From Dryas octopetala (lineage: Eukaryota > Streptophyta > Magnoliopsida > Rosales > Rosaceae): a stretch of 64,000 nucleotides of DNA. Made by a program: the position numbers and the translations under genes. The notes below the pieces were generated by a model that was given only the letters and a program-made list of their open reading frames with translations, did not search any database and was not told the origin of the DNA. Below are positions 15,768 through 28,900 of the stretch, piece after piece; within the stretch, counting starts at the first letter, position 1, and each line of letters begins with the position of its first letter. The DNA is taken from assembly GCA_963921425.1 (NCBI GenBank), contig OY992837.1, positions 17,891,896 to 17,955,895 of the forward strand, written 5' to 3'.

Positions 15768-17858
15768 AAACAAAAAGTTAAAAACAAATGTCACAAGTAA
15801 ATTTCTTCTCGTAGCTGTGCAATATTTTGAAGTATTTTTTTTTTCTACTTAAAATTAGAGTTTAGTCATTTTTATATTTTTTATTTGGATAAAAACCTTA
15901 TGCCTTTATTATTGATACCCCTTTGAAAAATTTCACGCGTTAATTAGAACACCAATCACAAGCTGCCACGTGGCTACTCAAGTCAACAAAAAGTCAACAC
16001 CTCAGTTCCTTTAGGCCCAACTTATGTCTCCGGCCAAAAGATGATTTAGGCCGAGAAAAAGGGAAATGCTTAAGACATGCATACCTTGACTCTGTTAACA
16101 CGTTAGCAGATAAGGGCAAATAATTCAAGATATGGTTGGGTTATCTACCTACTCACCAAGGGCATATGTCAGCAATAAGATATTTTGTGACATCTTGGAT
16201 CATAGTTCTACACGTGTACATTTAGAATGAAAAACCTAACGTGATTCAAGGCTATAAAAGGTAATCAAGGCTATAGTGTTCCAGGTCCTCGCCTCCACAC
16301 AAAAATCCAGACTTCTTTTCCAATTTCTTGTTTCCTTTACAGCACATGTACTATTCATCATCGATTTGTACTGTTTATGAGTTTTTAATTGTCATTATAA
16401 ACTATAAATTGTTCTTTTTAATAGTCATCAGGTACTCTTGTGTACTTTGGTATTGTTTTCAACTTTATTTATTGTATTCCCTTGTCCTTTCTCTATCAAT
16501 GTGAGTTTTTTTTCTCTGACTATTGATTTCCTTAAAAAGTGCTCTGTCTATCATGGTTTATGGGTCCAGATCCCGATATTCCCATTATTGAGCATTTATT
16601 TTTTGTTTATGCGAGTATTTTTTCCTTTTTAAGTCTTTATGTTTCAGGTTATGTCATTTTCTTTTTACTTTCTTCAAGATTAAGTCTATTTCTAATATTT
16701 GGTCAAAAAAAAAAAAAAAAGTCTATTTCTAATATTTATCATGCATAGATCTACTATTCACAGTTACTTCTTTTCTCCCTTTCTTCATATCTTGATTACA
16801 TCTTTCTAGATCTAGTTTCATAGTTATCTTTAATTCATTTTTGTTTACCAAACACTTTTACTTTCAATTTTCACCACACAATCATAGTGAAGTCCTAGAT
16901 TGTCCTAGGCATAAAAAGAACTTAGATAAAGTTTTCCCGTTCCTTCTTTATTGCACAATCTTTTGAATATAAGTCAAATTTATATTTTATCGTCTAGAAT
17001 TATTTATTTCCAATTTTAGTTTAAATTTCTTTTCGGCTACGTTAGGCCGAAAAGTGGCACGCCCTTCACGTCGGAAGCCTCATTGGTTACTCTTGGTGAG
17101 GTGTTTTGGCTTCAATCATGGCCCTCCACGTGGCCATTGTGTTTTTGTGTTAAAACATATATTTTTTCTAAATAAAGTCATTTTTAACCATTATCTTGTC
17201 AAAGAAATATGTCATTATTTTTTTATTTTTTGAGGGTATCGGGTACGGGTTCACCTTATACCTTCCTAGAGTATAGAATGAGGTGTGTGGAGGCTGCATG
17301 TTAGGTTTTAACTTTAAGATTTTGAGATTTTGAGATTTTGAGATTTTGGGCCGAACCCAAAATTTCAGAGTTAAAATTTAATATAAAGTCCACAAACTAG
17401 GGTTTGAGGAAGAAGTAAAAATGCACTGACGAACACTCGAAAATAGCCACCGAGCACTCGGCGCTTGGTATGTGTGAAAAAAAAAAAATAAACTTATATA
17501 CTAATATTATGTAATATGGAATGGTTACAATATTATTGAATTTTCGTTAGAATTTTAAAAGTCATAAGACTTTAGTCAATAAATTATATAATTAAATGAG
17601 CTAAATGAAAGTCTCCCTATATAATACACAATGATGCACACGTAAAAAAACTGTTGTTATATGAACATTCGTTCCATTCTCACTGCACACCCATTTTGTA
17701 TTACACACCCATATCATTTTAATGTTTAAACAACTTCTCACTACACACCCCAAACATTCAAAATTACCCACACAAGTCACAACACAAAAAAATAAATAGT
17801 AAAAATGGAAAGAAAAAAAAAATTGAGCGACATCCCCAGACCCGATCCCAAGGTCCTA

Positions 17859-17861
<3 letters not shown>
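15768..17861. other. Intergenic with a minimal poly(A) insertion
   Basis: No gene recognised. At 16682-16737 a 17-bp sequence (gtctatttctaatattt) occurs on both sides of a stretch consisting only of ggtc plus a run of A. Near 17320-17350 'gattttga' is repeated in tandem about four times. The rest is AT-rich. Confidence 0.45.

Positions 17862-17895
<34 letters not shown>
17862..17895. repeat. (CT)17 microsatellite
   Basis: An uninterrupted CT dinucleotide run followed by CT-rich sequence. Confidence 0.95.
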
Positions 17896-17899
<4 letters not shown>

Positions 17900-17986
17900 C
17901 TCCTTCCTTCTCCCTTTCTCTTCACACCCTCCCACTCAGACGAAAAGTAGCCACCAACCTTGCTAGCCTTCTAGATCGGAGGTCTC

Positions 17987-18582
17987 TAACTTAAAGGACA
18001 TAGGGTGAATTTCATCTTGATGATAGTGTTCACATAATCATGCACATTAGTCTAACGAATTGTATTGGTATATTGAACTCAATGCCCCATTAATGGTTCT
18101 AATAGGCTAAGTATGGGATATGTGTCTATGTCTCCTCTAAGGATTAAGAGCTTACTATCCTCAATAATTGTTAAGTTGTATTGTAGTAGACTATGATTTA
18201 AGTCAAAACACAGTTCACAATCCACTAGTGCATCATAGATGCACTAGCTTCATCAATCTAGAGTCATCTACTCTAACTGTTTGAGATTCACCGTTATCTA
18301 ATTAGAGATTGATTAAGCTACAATATACTCATATCAAGCATGCCAATAAACTTGATAAGATTGTGATAGTCTTCATAGTTTATAATACATACCCATTAAG
18401 TATATGTATTCCTTATGTGTAGGACTTTCACATAAATACTTAATGATCCTTTAAACTTAGGGAATAACCATGATTCAATATTTATGCTCATGAATAAATC
18501 ATGCTTATCCATGTATTAGATTTGAAATAAATAATTCAATTAATAAATATTGAAATTGCTCTTGAGGGCAATATTTCCAATA
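17987..18582 (-). mobile_element. Solo LTR, Copia-like
   Basis: On the minus strand the element begins TATTGGAAATATTGCCCTC, close to the TGTTGGAAATnTTGCC start of many plant Copia LTRs, and runs 596 bp. The 5-bp sequence gtctc flanks both ends (17982-17986 and 18583-18587), as expected for an LTR target duplication. Both termini read TA where TG...CA is standard, which is consistent with C-to-T decay. No internal region or second LTR is present, so it is a recombined solo LTR. Confidence 0.6.
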
Positions 18583-18789
18583 GTCTCTCTATAAAGTAAA
18601 ACATTAAAAATGGTGAATTCTCTCTATTTTTAGACCACAAGAACCATAACTCTGTTTTAAATTTAGATGCTTTGAATGTTGATTTCTTTATGTATTCTTA
18701 TTCCCTTTATTTTTAACTAGCTAGTTGTGACATAACATGTTTAGGGCTTATATGATGGTATGAATTTGTGGAGCTTGAATTTCATTTAG

Positions 18790-19560
18790 GTGATGGATGA
18801 AAACCAAGAACAAAATGGTGGATTATGCCATTTTTCAATTCCAACTAAAGATATGGAAGGATTAAAAACAAAATATGTGGGAATGTTTTTTGAGACAATG
18901 GAAGAAGCAAGAACGTATTATGAAGATATATATGGTCGACAAAGAGGTTTTTGCTCTCATGATCAAACTTAGATGATGAGAAGAAGGGGCTCAAATGATG
19001 TTCCTAGTATACTATTTGCTTAGTCACATCAAGGGAAGCACATTGGTAGGATTAATTAAAGTAGATAATGCTATGGAGGGGACTAATGAGAAAGAGATTG
19101 AGAAGAAAGGTAGAAGTTGTACATTCTACTATTAAATGTGCTTGCAAAGCTTATTTGCAGGTTATACTAGACAAATGGAGTGGCAAATGGAAAGTTATAA
19201 TGGGACACTCACAATCACAAAATTATTAGTCGAAGTAAGAGAATAAAATTGAAATGAAATCAACACATGCCCATAGTAGTGAAGGATTTGATTGAAGCAT
19301 TTTCAAAGAGAAAACTTAGAGATTGATAAAGATCCTTAAATATTTGGTGGCGAATACATTTGCTTTGGTAATAGTGATAATTATAACAAGGAATGTCAGA
19401 CATAAAGACTAGATGGTGGAGATGCGCAATCAGTGCTTACATACTTTTGGAAAAAGCAAGATGAGAATCCCCAATTTTTTTTATGCAAATTCCATGTGAT
19501 GAAAATCTCGTATGATGTAACAATACTTTTGGGATGTAGTCACATTTGACACAATAGTCG
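18790..19560 (+). pseudogene. Decayed FAR1-related (FHY3/FAR1-like) transposase relic
   Basis: An open segment of 60 codons (18793-18969) contains KTKYVGMFFETMEEARTYYE, the start of a FAR1 DNA-binding domain. After its stop the similarity continues in shifting frames: cysteine-, Lys- and Trp-rich pieces near 19130-19200, GHSHNHKI-like sequence near 19205, and near 19445-19550 fragments such as YFWKKQDENP and YFWDVVTFDT that correspond to the transposase segment of FAR1-related proteins. Many stops and shifts make it non-functional. It could be a dead FRS gene or a dead MULE; too little remains to decide. Confidence 0.7.
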
Positions 19561-20173
19561 TTTGGTTACTCTACTGCAGTGGCCTCAATCTGTTTTTAAG
19601 TTGATTAATTAACAGACAAGTTCCACTATATATAACATGCAAGCAAAGTAATTATAAATAAATACAACTTAATTTATTTGCATGCTACCTAGTAAATCTA
19701 CATTTTTTAGTTTGTAGCAATTTTATTACTCAATTTGTCATGCATAATTAGTTAATTTAATTAATCCAACTTATTAAAGTAATCATCCATTTGATTAAAT
19801 TAACCATAATTAATTATTAATTGTGTCTAACTTATTTAATTAATTATGCTTAATAGTCCTTAAAGAGTGAGTAAGGATTAAATATCTGCTTGTAGATCTC
19901 CTTAGCTTAATCACCAACAAGTGGAATGGCTAAAACACAAGATTAAAGCCTAATGACTTTACCGAGTTCAAGTTTCTCAAGTCTAACGGAAATACCTTAA
20001 TTACTTTATGGGCTAGTTGAAAAACCGGCAGAGTTTCCCTACGATAGCCTAATGTTCAGTAATGCTATACTTACCACATTTTTATACCACAATTTCATAT
20101 CATCTTACATGACATTCATACATTGGACATTACAAATTAAAAAATAAAACCTAAAAAAGAAAAAGGAAATATC
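19561..20173. other. AT-rich intergenic DNA, nothing recognised
   Basis: Long stretches of TTAATTAA-type sequence near 19700-19860. No coding segments seen. Confidence 0.4.
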
Positions 20174-23130
20174 TGTAACGACCCGACCCAAATTTTCACT
20201 AGAAATTTAAATTTTTTTTATTTAATTATGGTTTTAAGAGGTTTTAAAGGATGTTAAATTATATTTTAAAGATTTTGTGATTTATTTGAAAAAACAATAA
20301 TAATAATAAAAAAAAAGGGTTTTGATTTAAATTTTTATTTTTGGAGCTTGACCTAAAGTTGACTTTTAAAATAAATCGGCTTTCGATTTTGAACTTGGGT
20401 CCGTTGGATAGATTTCGAGTCCACGAGTTTATAGATAGGTAGCACGCATCATTTCGAGTACGATTTGAGAGATATGGACGTTTGAAGCGAGGGGTAATTT
20501 CGTAAAATTGACAACTTGGGTTTTAAAAATTCAAAATCAGATTTTTTAAGAGAATCTCTCTCTCTCTCTAGAATTTTCTACACACTCTCTCTCCCTTTAT
20601 TTCTCTCTCCCCGCACCCTCTCCCCTGCGCCATTACCCAGCCACCACCCCCACTCACCATCGCCGGCCACCTTGCCGGCCTCTGGCTCCAGCAAGCTTCC
20701 CTCCAGGCGCCGACCACCCCCCAGCCTACTCTCTCTCCTCATTCTCTCTCTCTTCGAGTTCTCTCTCTCCTCCCTCTTCTATGCGCGCAGTCACCATCCA
20801 CCAGCATCGATCACCTCCCGCCGACCTCAACCACCGGCGACCTTCCCCCTCTGGCCGGACGTCACCTTCCAGTCGTCCTCCTTGTCGAGCTCTCCCCCCT
20901 GCACGCGAAAACTTGCCAGAAAAACCACCTCGCGCCGCCCCTTCACTTCGTCGGTTCCGACCATCTTTGGCCTCAATTCAACGTGTTTTCAGGTGGGTTT
21001 TTCTCCACTCTTGATAGGCCTTCTTTCCCCTAGACTTATGTTGATTTATTTCAGTAATTAGGAAATTGAAAATCTGAGACCCTATTGATGATTAATTGAA
21101 ATTGAAATTGTGGTTAATTTGGACTAATTTCTTCCCTAGGAGACCCTATTGATGACTAAGTTTGAGAAATTAAATGGGTTCTATTGAAGTCTATTGTTTT
21201 TGGCTAAATTAGTCTTGGAAACAACAAAGCTGGGCGGCATCAGTGGTGGTCTCGTCCCTCATTGTCATTATTGGAAATTAGATTTGTTTTTTTTAGAGCG
21301 ATTTCTAAGTTGGTTACTGATTTGGAGCAGGTGGAAGTCTTATGAATTTGAGGAAAACCTCAATTTGGATTGTATTCAGATACTTTTCTGTATCGAATCG
21401 ATTCACAGACGAGTCCTGGTTGAGGTATGGCACGCATAAAGTTTAATTGGATATATTTGGTGGATTAAATGTTTGGGTGTAGTTGGATTTTGAGCCGGGA
21501 AGGAATTAGAAGAGATTTGGGTAATCAGACCTTAAGAAAGGTAATAAATCATCTTTGAAAAAATATAGAAGGGTTGAGCGGAACGTTTAGGCTTCACACG
21601 TACACTGTAATCGTCGTTGAGCCGAGCCTAATTTCATATTTCATTTCTTTAACTGTAGGCGACAACCCTAAAATCCGAGACGACGCAGTAGAGGATGGAA
21701 GCTAGGGCTATCTCTGTGAGTGGACTCTTATTTTTTTAAATGATTTATGAAATTCGTTATCTATTTTTTATATGTAAATTTTTAGTTGAGAAATGGAAGT
21801 TTAAAATAGACTTTTGGTTTTTCTAAGAGTTTATGAAAATATCACCAATTAATTTATATTTAACTTTTTGAAGTTGATTTTGGGATTTGATTAATGGTAT
21901 TAAATTTTGGATTACAAATGCTACCGCAAATAAATTTCTTCTTGTTGGATGTTGAAACTAGTTTCTTATTTTTACACGTATGAGTTATTTCATATTTTAG
22001 TATATGGACGAAAGATTTGATTTGTTTTATGTCTTAAAATGTGATTTATTGAGGACTGTTTTACTAGTTGTGTTTATGCATTTGTTTTGAGGATTTAAAG
22101 TTTTGGAAATGTTATAAAAATGTTCTTTATTGGTGGAAAAAAAAAAGACATTATGTTTGGTTATGGGAAAAATAGTTTTAAATCGCCTTTCAGTACCCTC
22201 CAGGTTATCAGATTGAATAGGTCTTTGGGACCCATTGCAGCACACACATAGGATTTGGGCCGTGTGTCGTGATGCTTGACCCTTTGGGGGTTGGCTCTGC
22301 GTGCACGTAAGACAGAATTTATGGCTCTGCATGCGTATCACAGATTCTCGGCTGTGCGCATGTATGACAGATTCTCCGGGTAACTGACTTGGTGTGTTGT
22401 ATTATATATGTATTATACGGTTTCATTGCGATCGTTTATTTTAAATTCGTAAACTAGTTAGAATTTAAAATGTTTAAATTTTATTTGATAAATGATTTAT
22501 GCTTCTGTTTAGTTTATTAAATTATGAAAACAAATTTGAACGTGTTCTGAAAATGTTTTAAAACTGGGGGTTTTTCAAAGAGCGACGTGAGGTCTTGAGT
22601 TAAATGTGGTTATGAAGGATTTTCTTAAAACAGAAAGTTTACTTTTGTTTTCATTTTCATTAAACTGTTCACTCACTGAGTTATCTCATAGTTTTTCTTG
22701 TTTTTGTCTTAAATTTTTTCCCCCAGGTAGTAGCTTTGGTGGAGGTCGTGCCATTCGCGTCGAGGCAAATAGCATCCATTTTCCATTCCCGGATCTTGTA
22801 GGCATCACTTTCATTTTTGTGAAAGTTATTTTTCTTTAATTGAAAAAAAATTTCTGTAATAGGAGTAGTGGCTCTGATTACCATACTTAAATTATAAGGT
22901 TATTTTATATTGTTGGGTCTGAGACCCTTTTTGGTTGTGGTAGAGGTGGTTGTTGTCTTAGAAGTGCTTTTTAAAAGATTTTGAAATTTCTGGGTTAGTC
23001 CATTTTCAGGGGAGGTTATGCCGAATTTTTGATAGGATTTTCCTTGATTTTGGATTCTCGCAGGACCTCTCCGGGTTTCAAGGTAGAAATCCGAGGGCGG
23101 TTCTGCCAATACCCTTCCAGTAAAGTAATG
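20174..23130 (+). mobile_element. Gypsy-like LTR-derived region (TGTAACGACCCGACCC start)
   Basis: The sequence opens with TGTAACGACCCGACCC, a common start for large plant LTRs; related termini occur near 44700. It continues into a CT- and CG-rich stretch (20550-20990) that translates as Pro/Ser-rich nonsense, a short imperfect tandem repeat around 'ggctctgcgtgcacgta' (22293-22380), and at 22920-23125 a segment that recurs inverted at 42650-42850. No gag or pol segment was recognised and no matching right terminus was found, so this is a truncated or solo LTR. Confidence 0.55.
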
Positions 23131-24986
23131 ACACATCAGGTGGGATATAAATGTGGGAAAAAAATGTGGGACAACTAGCATTATTGCCTAATGTTTGATC
23201 ATTATGTTCATAATGTAAAAACCTTAATGGGCATTACTTAGACAACCTGATCAAAAATTAAACTAGGAACTACTTCAAAATAAAGTTTGTTCCAAGAAGG
23301 AAAGGAAACAAATTTAACTATGAAAGCCCTCATACATGGTTTCTTCCTAATTATGAAATCACCCTTTAGAGAGGAAGGGAGAATTTAAGAGAAGCTCTCA
23401 AATTCAAGAAGGGTGGCTAAAATAGGTAGAAATAGCTTCTATTTATAGGCATTCCAAGTGGGTACACTTGGCAAAAGTGATGGGTGTGAAAATCAAGTGA
23501 ACAAGTGTAATGAGCAATCAGCAAAAATGGTGGCAACCTACATGTCCTTTTGCCATGTGTCGTTTCCTCCAAGTGTCTAGACTTTTTATGGATGCATCCC
23601 TAGTATTGGTTCAAGGTTGATGGATGGCTAGGATTGTTCCACATTAGCGATCCATGTTTTTTTTTTTCTTTATTAGTTTCTTTTGATTCAAGTGTGTTTT
23701 ATCTTCGTCCTTTGGAAATTCACCAGAAATACTCTTATTGTTCAATGAAAAATCTGTTGACACATGAACTTTTGTGTCATTCGATACTATTTTTGTACGA
23801 TCTTGGTTTTCTTAACGATTTACACGTCTCAAATAACCGAAAACATCTGCAAAGTAGTATTGAGATAATTGCAAGAGTACAATATCGCTCAAGTAATATA
23901 GTAATAAGTAAAGTATCGTTTCGACATGAATCTAGTTAATCTATTCAATACCAGCGTGATTTATTACCAATTAAACAAGGCAATAATTATGATGATTTAA
24001 AACTAACTTATGCACTAAATTAAAAGCAAGATAACAATGTAATAGATGTAAGCAAAGATGATAAAATACCAGGACATTGATTTCACCTAGCTAATCCTAT
24101 CCAAATCCTTTTAGCTTGTTAATCCTAAATTACCTAACATGTTGATAATCGTTTTCCCTTACCTTACCAATACTCCCTTCCAAGTTTATTAGTTGTGCTC
24201 CATACCGTCAACCCACTCTATTCCTAGTTATGGACTTAGATGGCTAAGAACTAATTAAGATTTATGGAAAATACTTGAGACTACACAAACCATAACCTAA
24301 TCTTCCGAGTCGGCTATGTAATTTATGGTACTTGTTACAAGAAGCTATCAATTAGGTATCTCCTTCTAGTCTTAACCTCACTCTTCAAATCAAACAATTA
24401 ACGGCCAGTTAATTGAAAGCATTAAGAATAGAAATAAGCACTCAAACATGAATAGATAACAAAAACAAACAACATCAAAGAATTTCAGTATTCATAGCCC
24501 AAAAGTAGAACACCTAGGAAACACCTAAGACTTCCTATATATATCATATATGCTACTCTTAACTCCTTCTCTTGTTGGGAGATGACCCACGGTCAAAGAA
24601 GACCAACTTAACTTTAAATTGAAGTATAATAATAGGTAAAATATGAATATATCAAGTAGCAAATATTTTGCTTTTTTTTTTCTTTTCTTTTTTTCTTTAA
24701 ATTGAAATTCCTCAACAAGCTTTAAAAATTCACGGTTCAAAAAACATATATGACTTCGTTCAAAAAAATTCTAATTAGTTCTAAACTTGTGACGTCAAGT
24801 ACTTTCTAACAGTGGTTCCTTGTTAGTCATCCAAGTCCTAATTTTAAGAAATATCCTAGGAAAACTGAAATAAGAAATTATATTTTCTTATAAATAAATT
24901 CTAGAAAATCTTAATAATTCAAAATTAATACTAGAAAAATATTATAAGCTCAAAATAAATTACGAAAAAATTCTAGGGTGTCACAC
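23131..24986 (-). mobile_element. Retroelement remnant, Tat/Ogre-like LTR sequence
   Basis: At about 23865-23935 the sequence (gagtacaatatcgctcaagt, then taataagtaaagtatcg) resembles the LTR ends of Tat/Ogre-type elements read on the minus strand. The segment stops at ggtgtcaca (24977-24985), a typical LTR terminus. No coding segment. The exact boundaries and the family are uncertain. Confidence 0.35.
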
Positions 24987-25955
24987 ATCTCCTTGCACTT
25001 GAAATAGTCAACCCTACCTATCCATTCATTTTAATTAGTTCTCACATCCCTTCAAATGCATTCACCTACCATTCACGTTGCATCAATTTTAGTTTTAATA
25101 TTTGTAGTAGCATCAATACATGGTAAACAAAATTAATATTTTCATGTGAGACCCTGTTAAAGGGGGCCATACTTTTAATTTTCACAAAGGGCCCTAAAAT
25201 CTCAAGCACAACCCTACCCTACAAGAAAGAGAAAGTAATATAATGTAAGGTTTGTTGACTTTAATTAGGTACCAAATTGTAATGTTTTTTCATTTCAACT
25301 ACCAAAACGTTTATGTCATTTCACTTTAGATATTAAATTACAGTTTAGGTACCAATTTTAAAAAACATGGTTATACCGAGCTCTGACTGTCTAACAGTCA
25401 TAACTTTTTTATTGATTTGTTATTTTTTCAATATTTGCAAGGCTTAAACTTTGTTTATTCTCTGGGCTATAGGACTTCATCTCCCAAGCCTAAATCAAAA
25501 GCATTAAACCCTTATAAATTTTGAATTTTTATGAATTTGAAATAGTCACAACTGTATATATAGCAAACTAATTTGTGACCTAATCCAAAATGTATTGTTC
25601 TAGGTTAGTACCTAAACTAAAAAAAGTTAGTGTTTTGCTGCTTGTTGAAAAACTATTGATATTTGGTATTTAATCATAATTTTCTATATAATGTATACTT
25701 ACTGTCTAAAAAATACAATTTCTTTTTATTGTAAAATAGAATTTGAAAGTATTATGCATATAATACGCATGGGCGAATATGATAAAGTCCATTTACAAAT
25801 AAATTAATAAAACTTTTTAAAATTAAAAAATTTTCAATGCACTTTTTCATAATTTCATTTTAGTTACCGATCAAAATGAAAAAGATAAATTACAATAGAT
25901 CAATAAACAATATTACCATGCATATTTAGATTTTTATTAAGTTTGTGTTTGATTG
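24987..25955. repeat. Intergenic, including copy 1 of a dispersed 440-bp repeat (25250-25690)
   Basis: The block at 25250-25690 recurs in the same orientation at 62508-62935. Shared landmarks are tatgtcattt, ttggacttcatctccca or its variant, and gttctaggttagtac. It has no coding potential. Its class is unknown. Confidence 0.8.
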
Positions 25956-25960
25956 CTTAC

Positions 25961-28900
25961 TGTCACACCCCAAAATGGGGTCGACCACTTTGGGCATGTG
26001 GCAACGCCACATTGGTCTCCAATCTCAACATACTCTTTCTAAACCTTAGTAAGAACATGCATATATCGAAGATGAATGTAGGGCTTTTAACAAAGACAAA
26101 CTAGTTCCAAATGATTTTTTCATTTTTAATAGCAAATAATCAGAGTGTAACCGAAATGAAAACTTTGTAAAAATGGTAAGCTTTTAGTTATTCGTTTTAA
26201 AAGATAAATCAATTTCCAAGTATAGAGACAGACCCTTTGTTTTGAAATCATTTAGCAAAACATCAAATAAGAAATCGAAATCCATTTGAAAGTGAAAACT
26301 TTATTGTAAATTCTATTTTTGGTGTAAACATAACAATATTTCAAGGTATCAAATAATAGGTAAGTAATTGAGCAATTATAATCCTTAAACAATTAATTCT
26401 ACAGATTTCTCAACTAAAACATAAAAGGATAGATATAGTAAAGGAGTAGTAACAAACTCGTCCATAATTGAATCCTCTTTCTCATCACTTGAGTATTCAG
26501 ATATGGGTTGTGGGATCCAAAATAATCACATGGGCCAAACACCACAAATTAGGCTAGTATAAATCGAAATAAACCATTTTAGGCCATAAAAGGCTATGCT
26601 AAACCAGTTGGGCTGGACAAAGGATGAAGTAAGTCAAGCCTAAAACTATAGACCACTTAAATTGACACATGGCTATTTTCTAATGGTGATAGAACGTAGA
26701 AATCCCACTACAACAGCCACATCCCACTAAAATCTCCACTAAGGCCATGATTAAAGGGCAAGGGAAGTGGAGAGACGTGGAGTGGGATGGAGGAAAAATA
26801 AGGCATGATGAAGCCTATAAATACCAACATGATGAACAATCAAAGAGGGGCTAAAGAAGTTTTTTTAACTTAAGCATTAGAGTGTTTTTGGCAAGTACAC
26901 CTCCCATCGGATTTTGCGGACGACGATCAAAGATGAAATTCGGGCTTCTCAAAATCATCAAGAAATATTATTGTTGGAAAATTATCTAGGAGAAATTATG
27001 CTCCAACATGGGTGGTGTTGGTAAGCTATTCTTTAGTGAATTCTCTCTACTTCCAAATCTTCATTCTTTACTATTCGAAATTTCTATGAAGATGACCATA
27101 CTTTTTTCCTAGAGGTTTCCTGCAACTTAACAAACTGTGTAGGGGTGAGCATCCCCAAAGCAGCTGATCACACACTCAACTAGTCCAACAAAAACTCAAT
27201 CATTTCAATACAACCAATATATTAACAAGTAAGATATATCATTGGCTTAAGCCTTTGCCTAAATGGCCTAAGTACATTCAAGTAATTTAATAAATGGTTG
27301 GAAGCCTATTTAAAACTTTTAAAAGGAAAACCAAATCATTCTTACTTTGAAATATAAGCACACTGAATTTCAAATATCAAAATCACAATTACACAAACAT
27401 GAGTTATATTTTTTTATCTCATAAATAAACATATGCTTTATCGGGTAGAACATGGTAAAACAATCATACAACTACACTTGTTATATCCAATCATGAATAA
27501 TTTCATGAAATGAAAATGCATGTTTATTTAAATAACAAAGCAAGCGTACATTTTTCTTCATGACATTGTAAACCTGTCAAAGTTTATAAACAGTGGACTT
27601 ATCCCCTGATTTGTAAATTGAATTACCTCTATCCCTCATATCTTACTAAAAAGTAAGATCTAGATAGTAAGGTGTCCTTTCATTGAAGTAAATAAAAACC
27701 ATCTACTTCCCCTCTAACATATTCTTAATTTTTATAACCAACTCTAGATGAAACTTGTATGCATACCATTTAGGAAATTGAACTCAAGGATAGAGTAAGA
27801 CTGTACCCCTTCATCTTTAATTAGGAAGTCCAAACACTTAAACCACATTAGTGTAAATAATCTTGATTCAATATTTATGAATGCTAATGTATACTTTGGC
27901 AGCCCCCACGAAGGGTGTGGCTGCCCTCAATGCCCCACATGTACATATGATGCTATATAATCATGAAACGACAATTCAATTATATACTCAATTCATTCCT
28001 TACACTAGTCATATAACATGTTCTATAACTCAAACAAGTATAAAATAATAAGAGCAATTAAATAAACAACCAAGTTTATGTTTAAATCTCGAATCCGAAA
28101 CCATTTTGCAAGACTAAATGAACATACATTTCTTATTGGTTCCAACCCTCTTTTACACATTTAAACTAGTTCTTAAACCTTAGAACTTTCAATTTTTACA
28201 ACATGGTAGAAGTTCACTCCTTAATAACTTTCGGGTATCACAAATTATGAAGGCGTTATTAGTTTAAATCTAGATGATCTAGTACCTTTTTATTAAACTA
28301 ATATGTGTCACTTTGTCAAAATAGGTAAATCTAANNNNNNNNNNNNNNNNNNNNNNNNNNNNNNNNNNNNNNNNNNNNNNNNNNNNNNNNNNNNNNNNNN
28401 NNNNNNNNNNNNNNNNNNNNNNNNNNNNNNNNNNNNNNNNNNNNNNNNNNNNNNNNNNNNNNNNNNNNNNNNNNNNNNNNNNNNNNNNNNNNNNNNNNNN
28501 NNNNNNNNNNNNNNNNNNNNNNNNNNNNNNNNNNAAAAATTTAGGCCAAAAAGCATTAACATAAAAATGGCAGTTTTAAGGAAAATTGGTTTATTTAAAA
28601 AAGCAAATGAGCAATACCTGCTCAGTGAATTTTATAAAATCATAAAAAAATAATTTGAATAAGATTTTTCATAGGAAATTAGAAGACATACGAACACTCA
28701 AACAAAAAAACTTTCAAGGCAATTGGAGTTGTGCAAGTAGGGTTTTTGAAGACCCAAAGTTCACACCAGAAAAAGGGTTTTGTTGCAAAATCAATGTTCA
28801 TGTGATAGAAATGCTATTCTCGGGTATATTAAACCAAATCAAGTAAAACCAATTGGTACAAGTCTGAAATCATTCGTACAATCCACTGTATCAATTTCAA

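Noticed and set aside
20516-21061. Proline/serine-rich open frame of 181 codons as a gene
   Set aside because: It follows from CT- and CCG-rich LTR leader sequence, has no family motif, and lies within an LTR-derived region.
28303-28653. Open frames spanning the N gap
   Set aside because: Most of their residues are unknown bases, so they carry no evidence.
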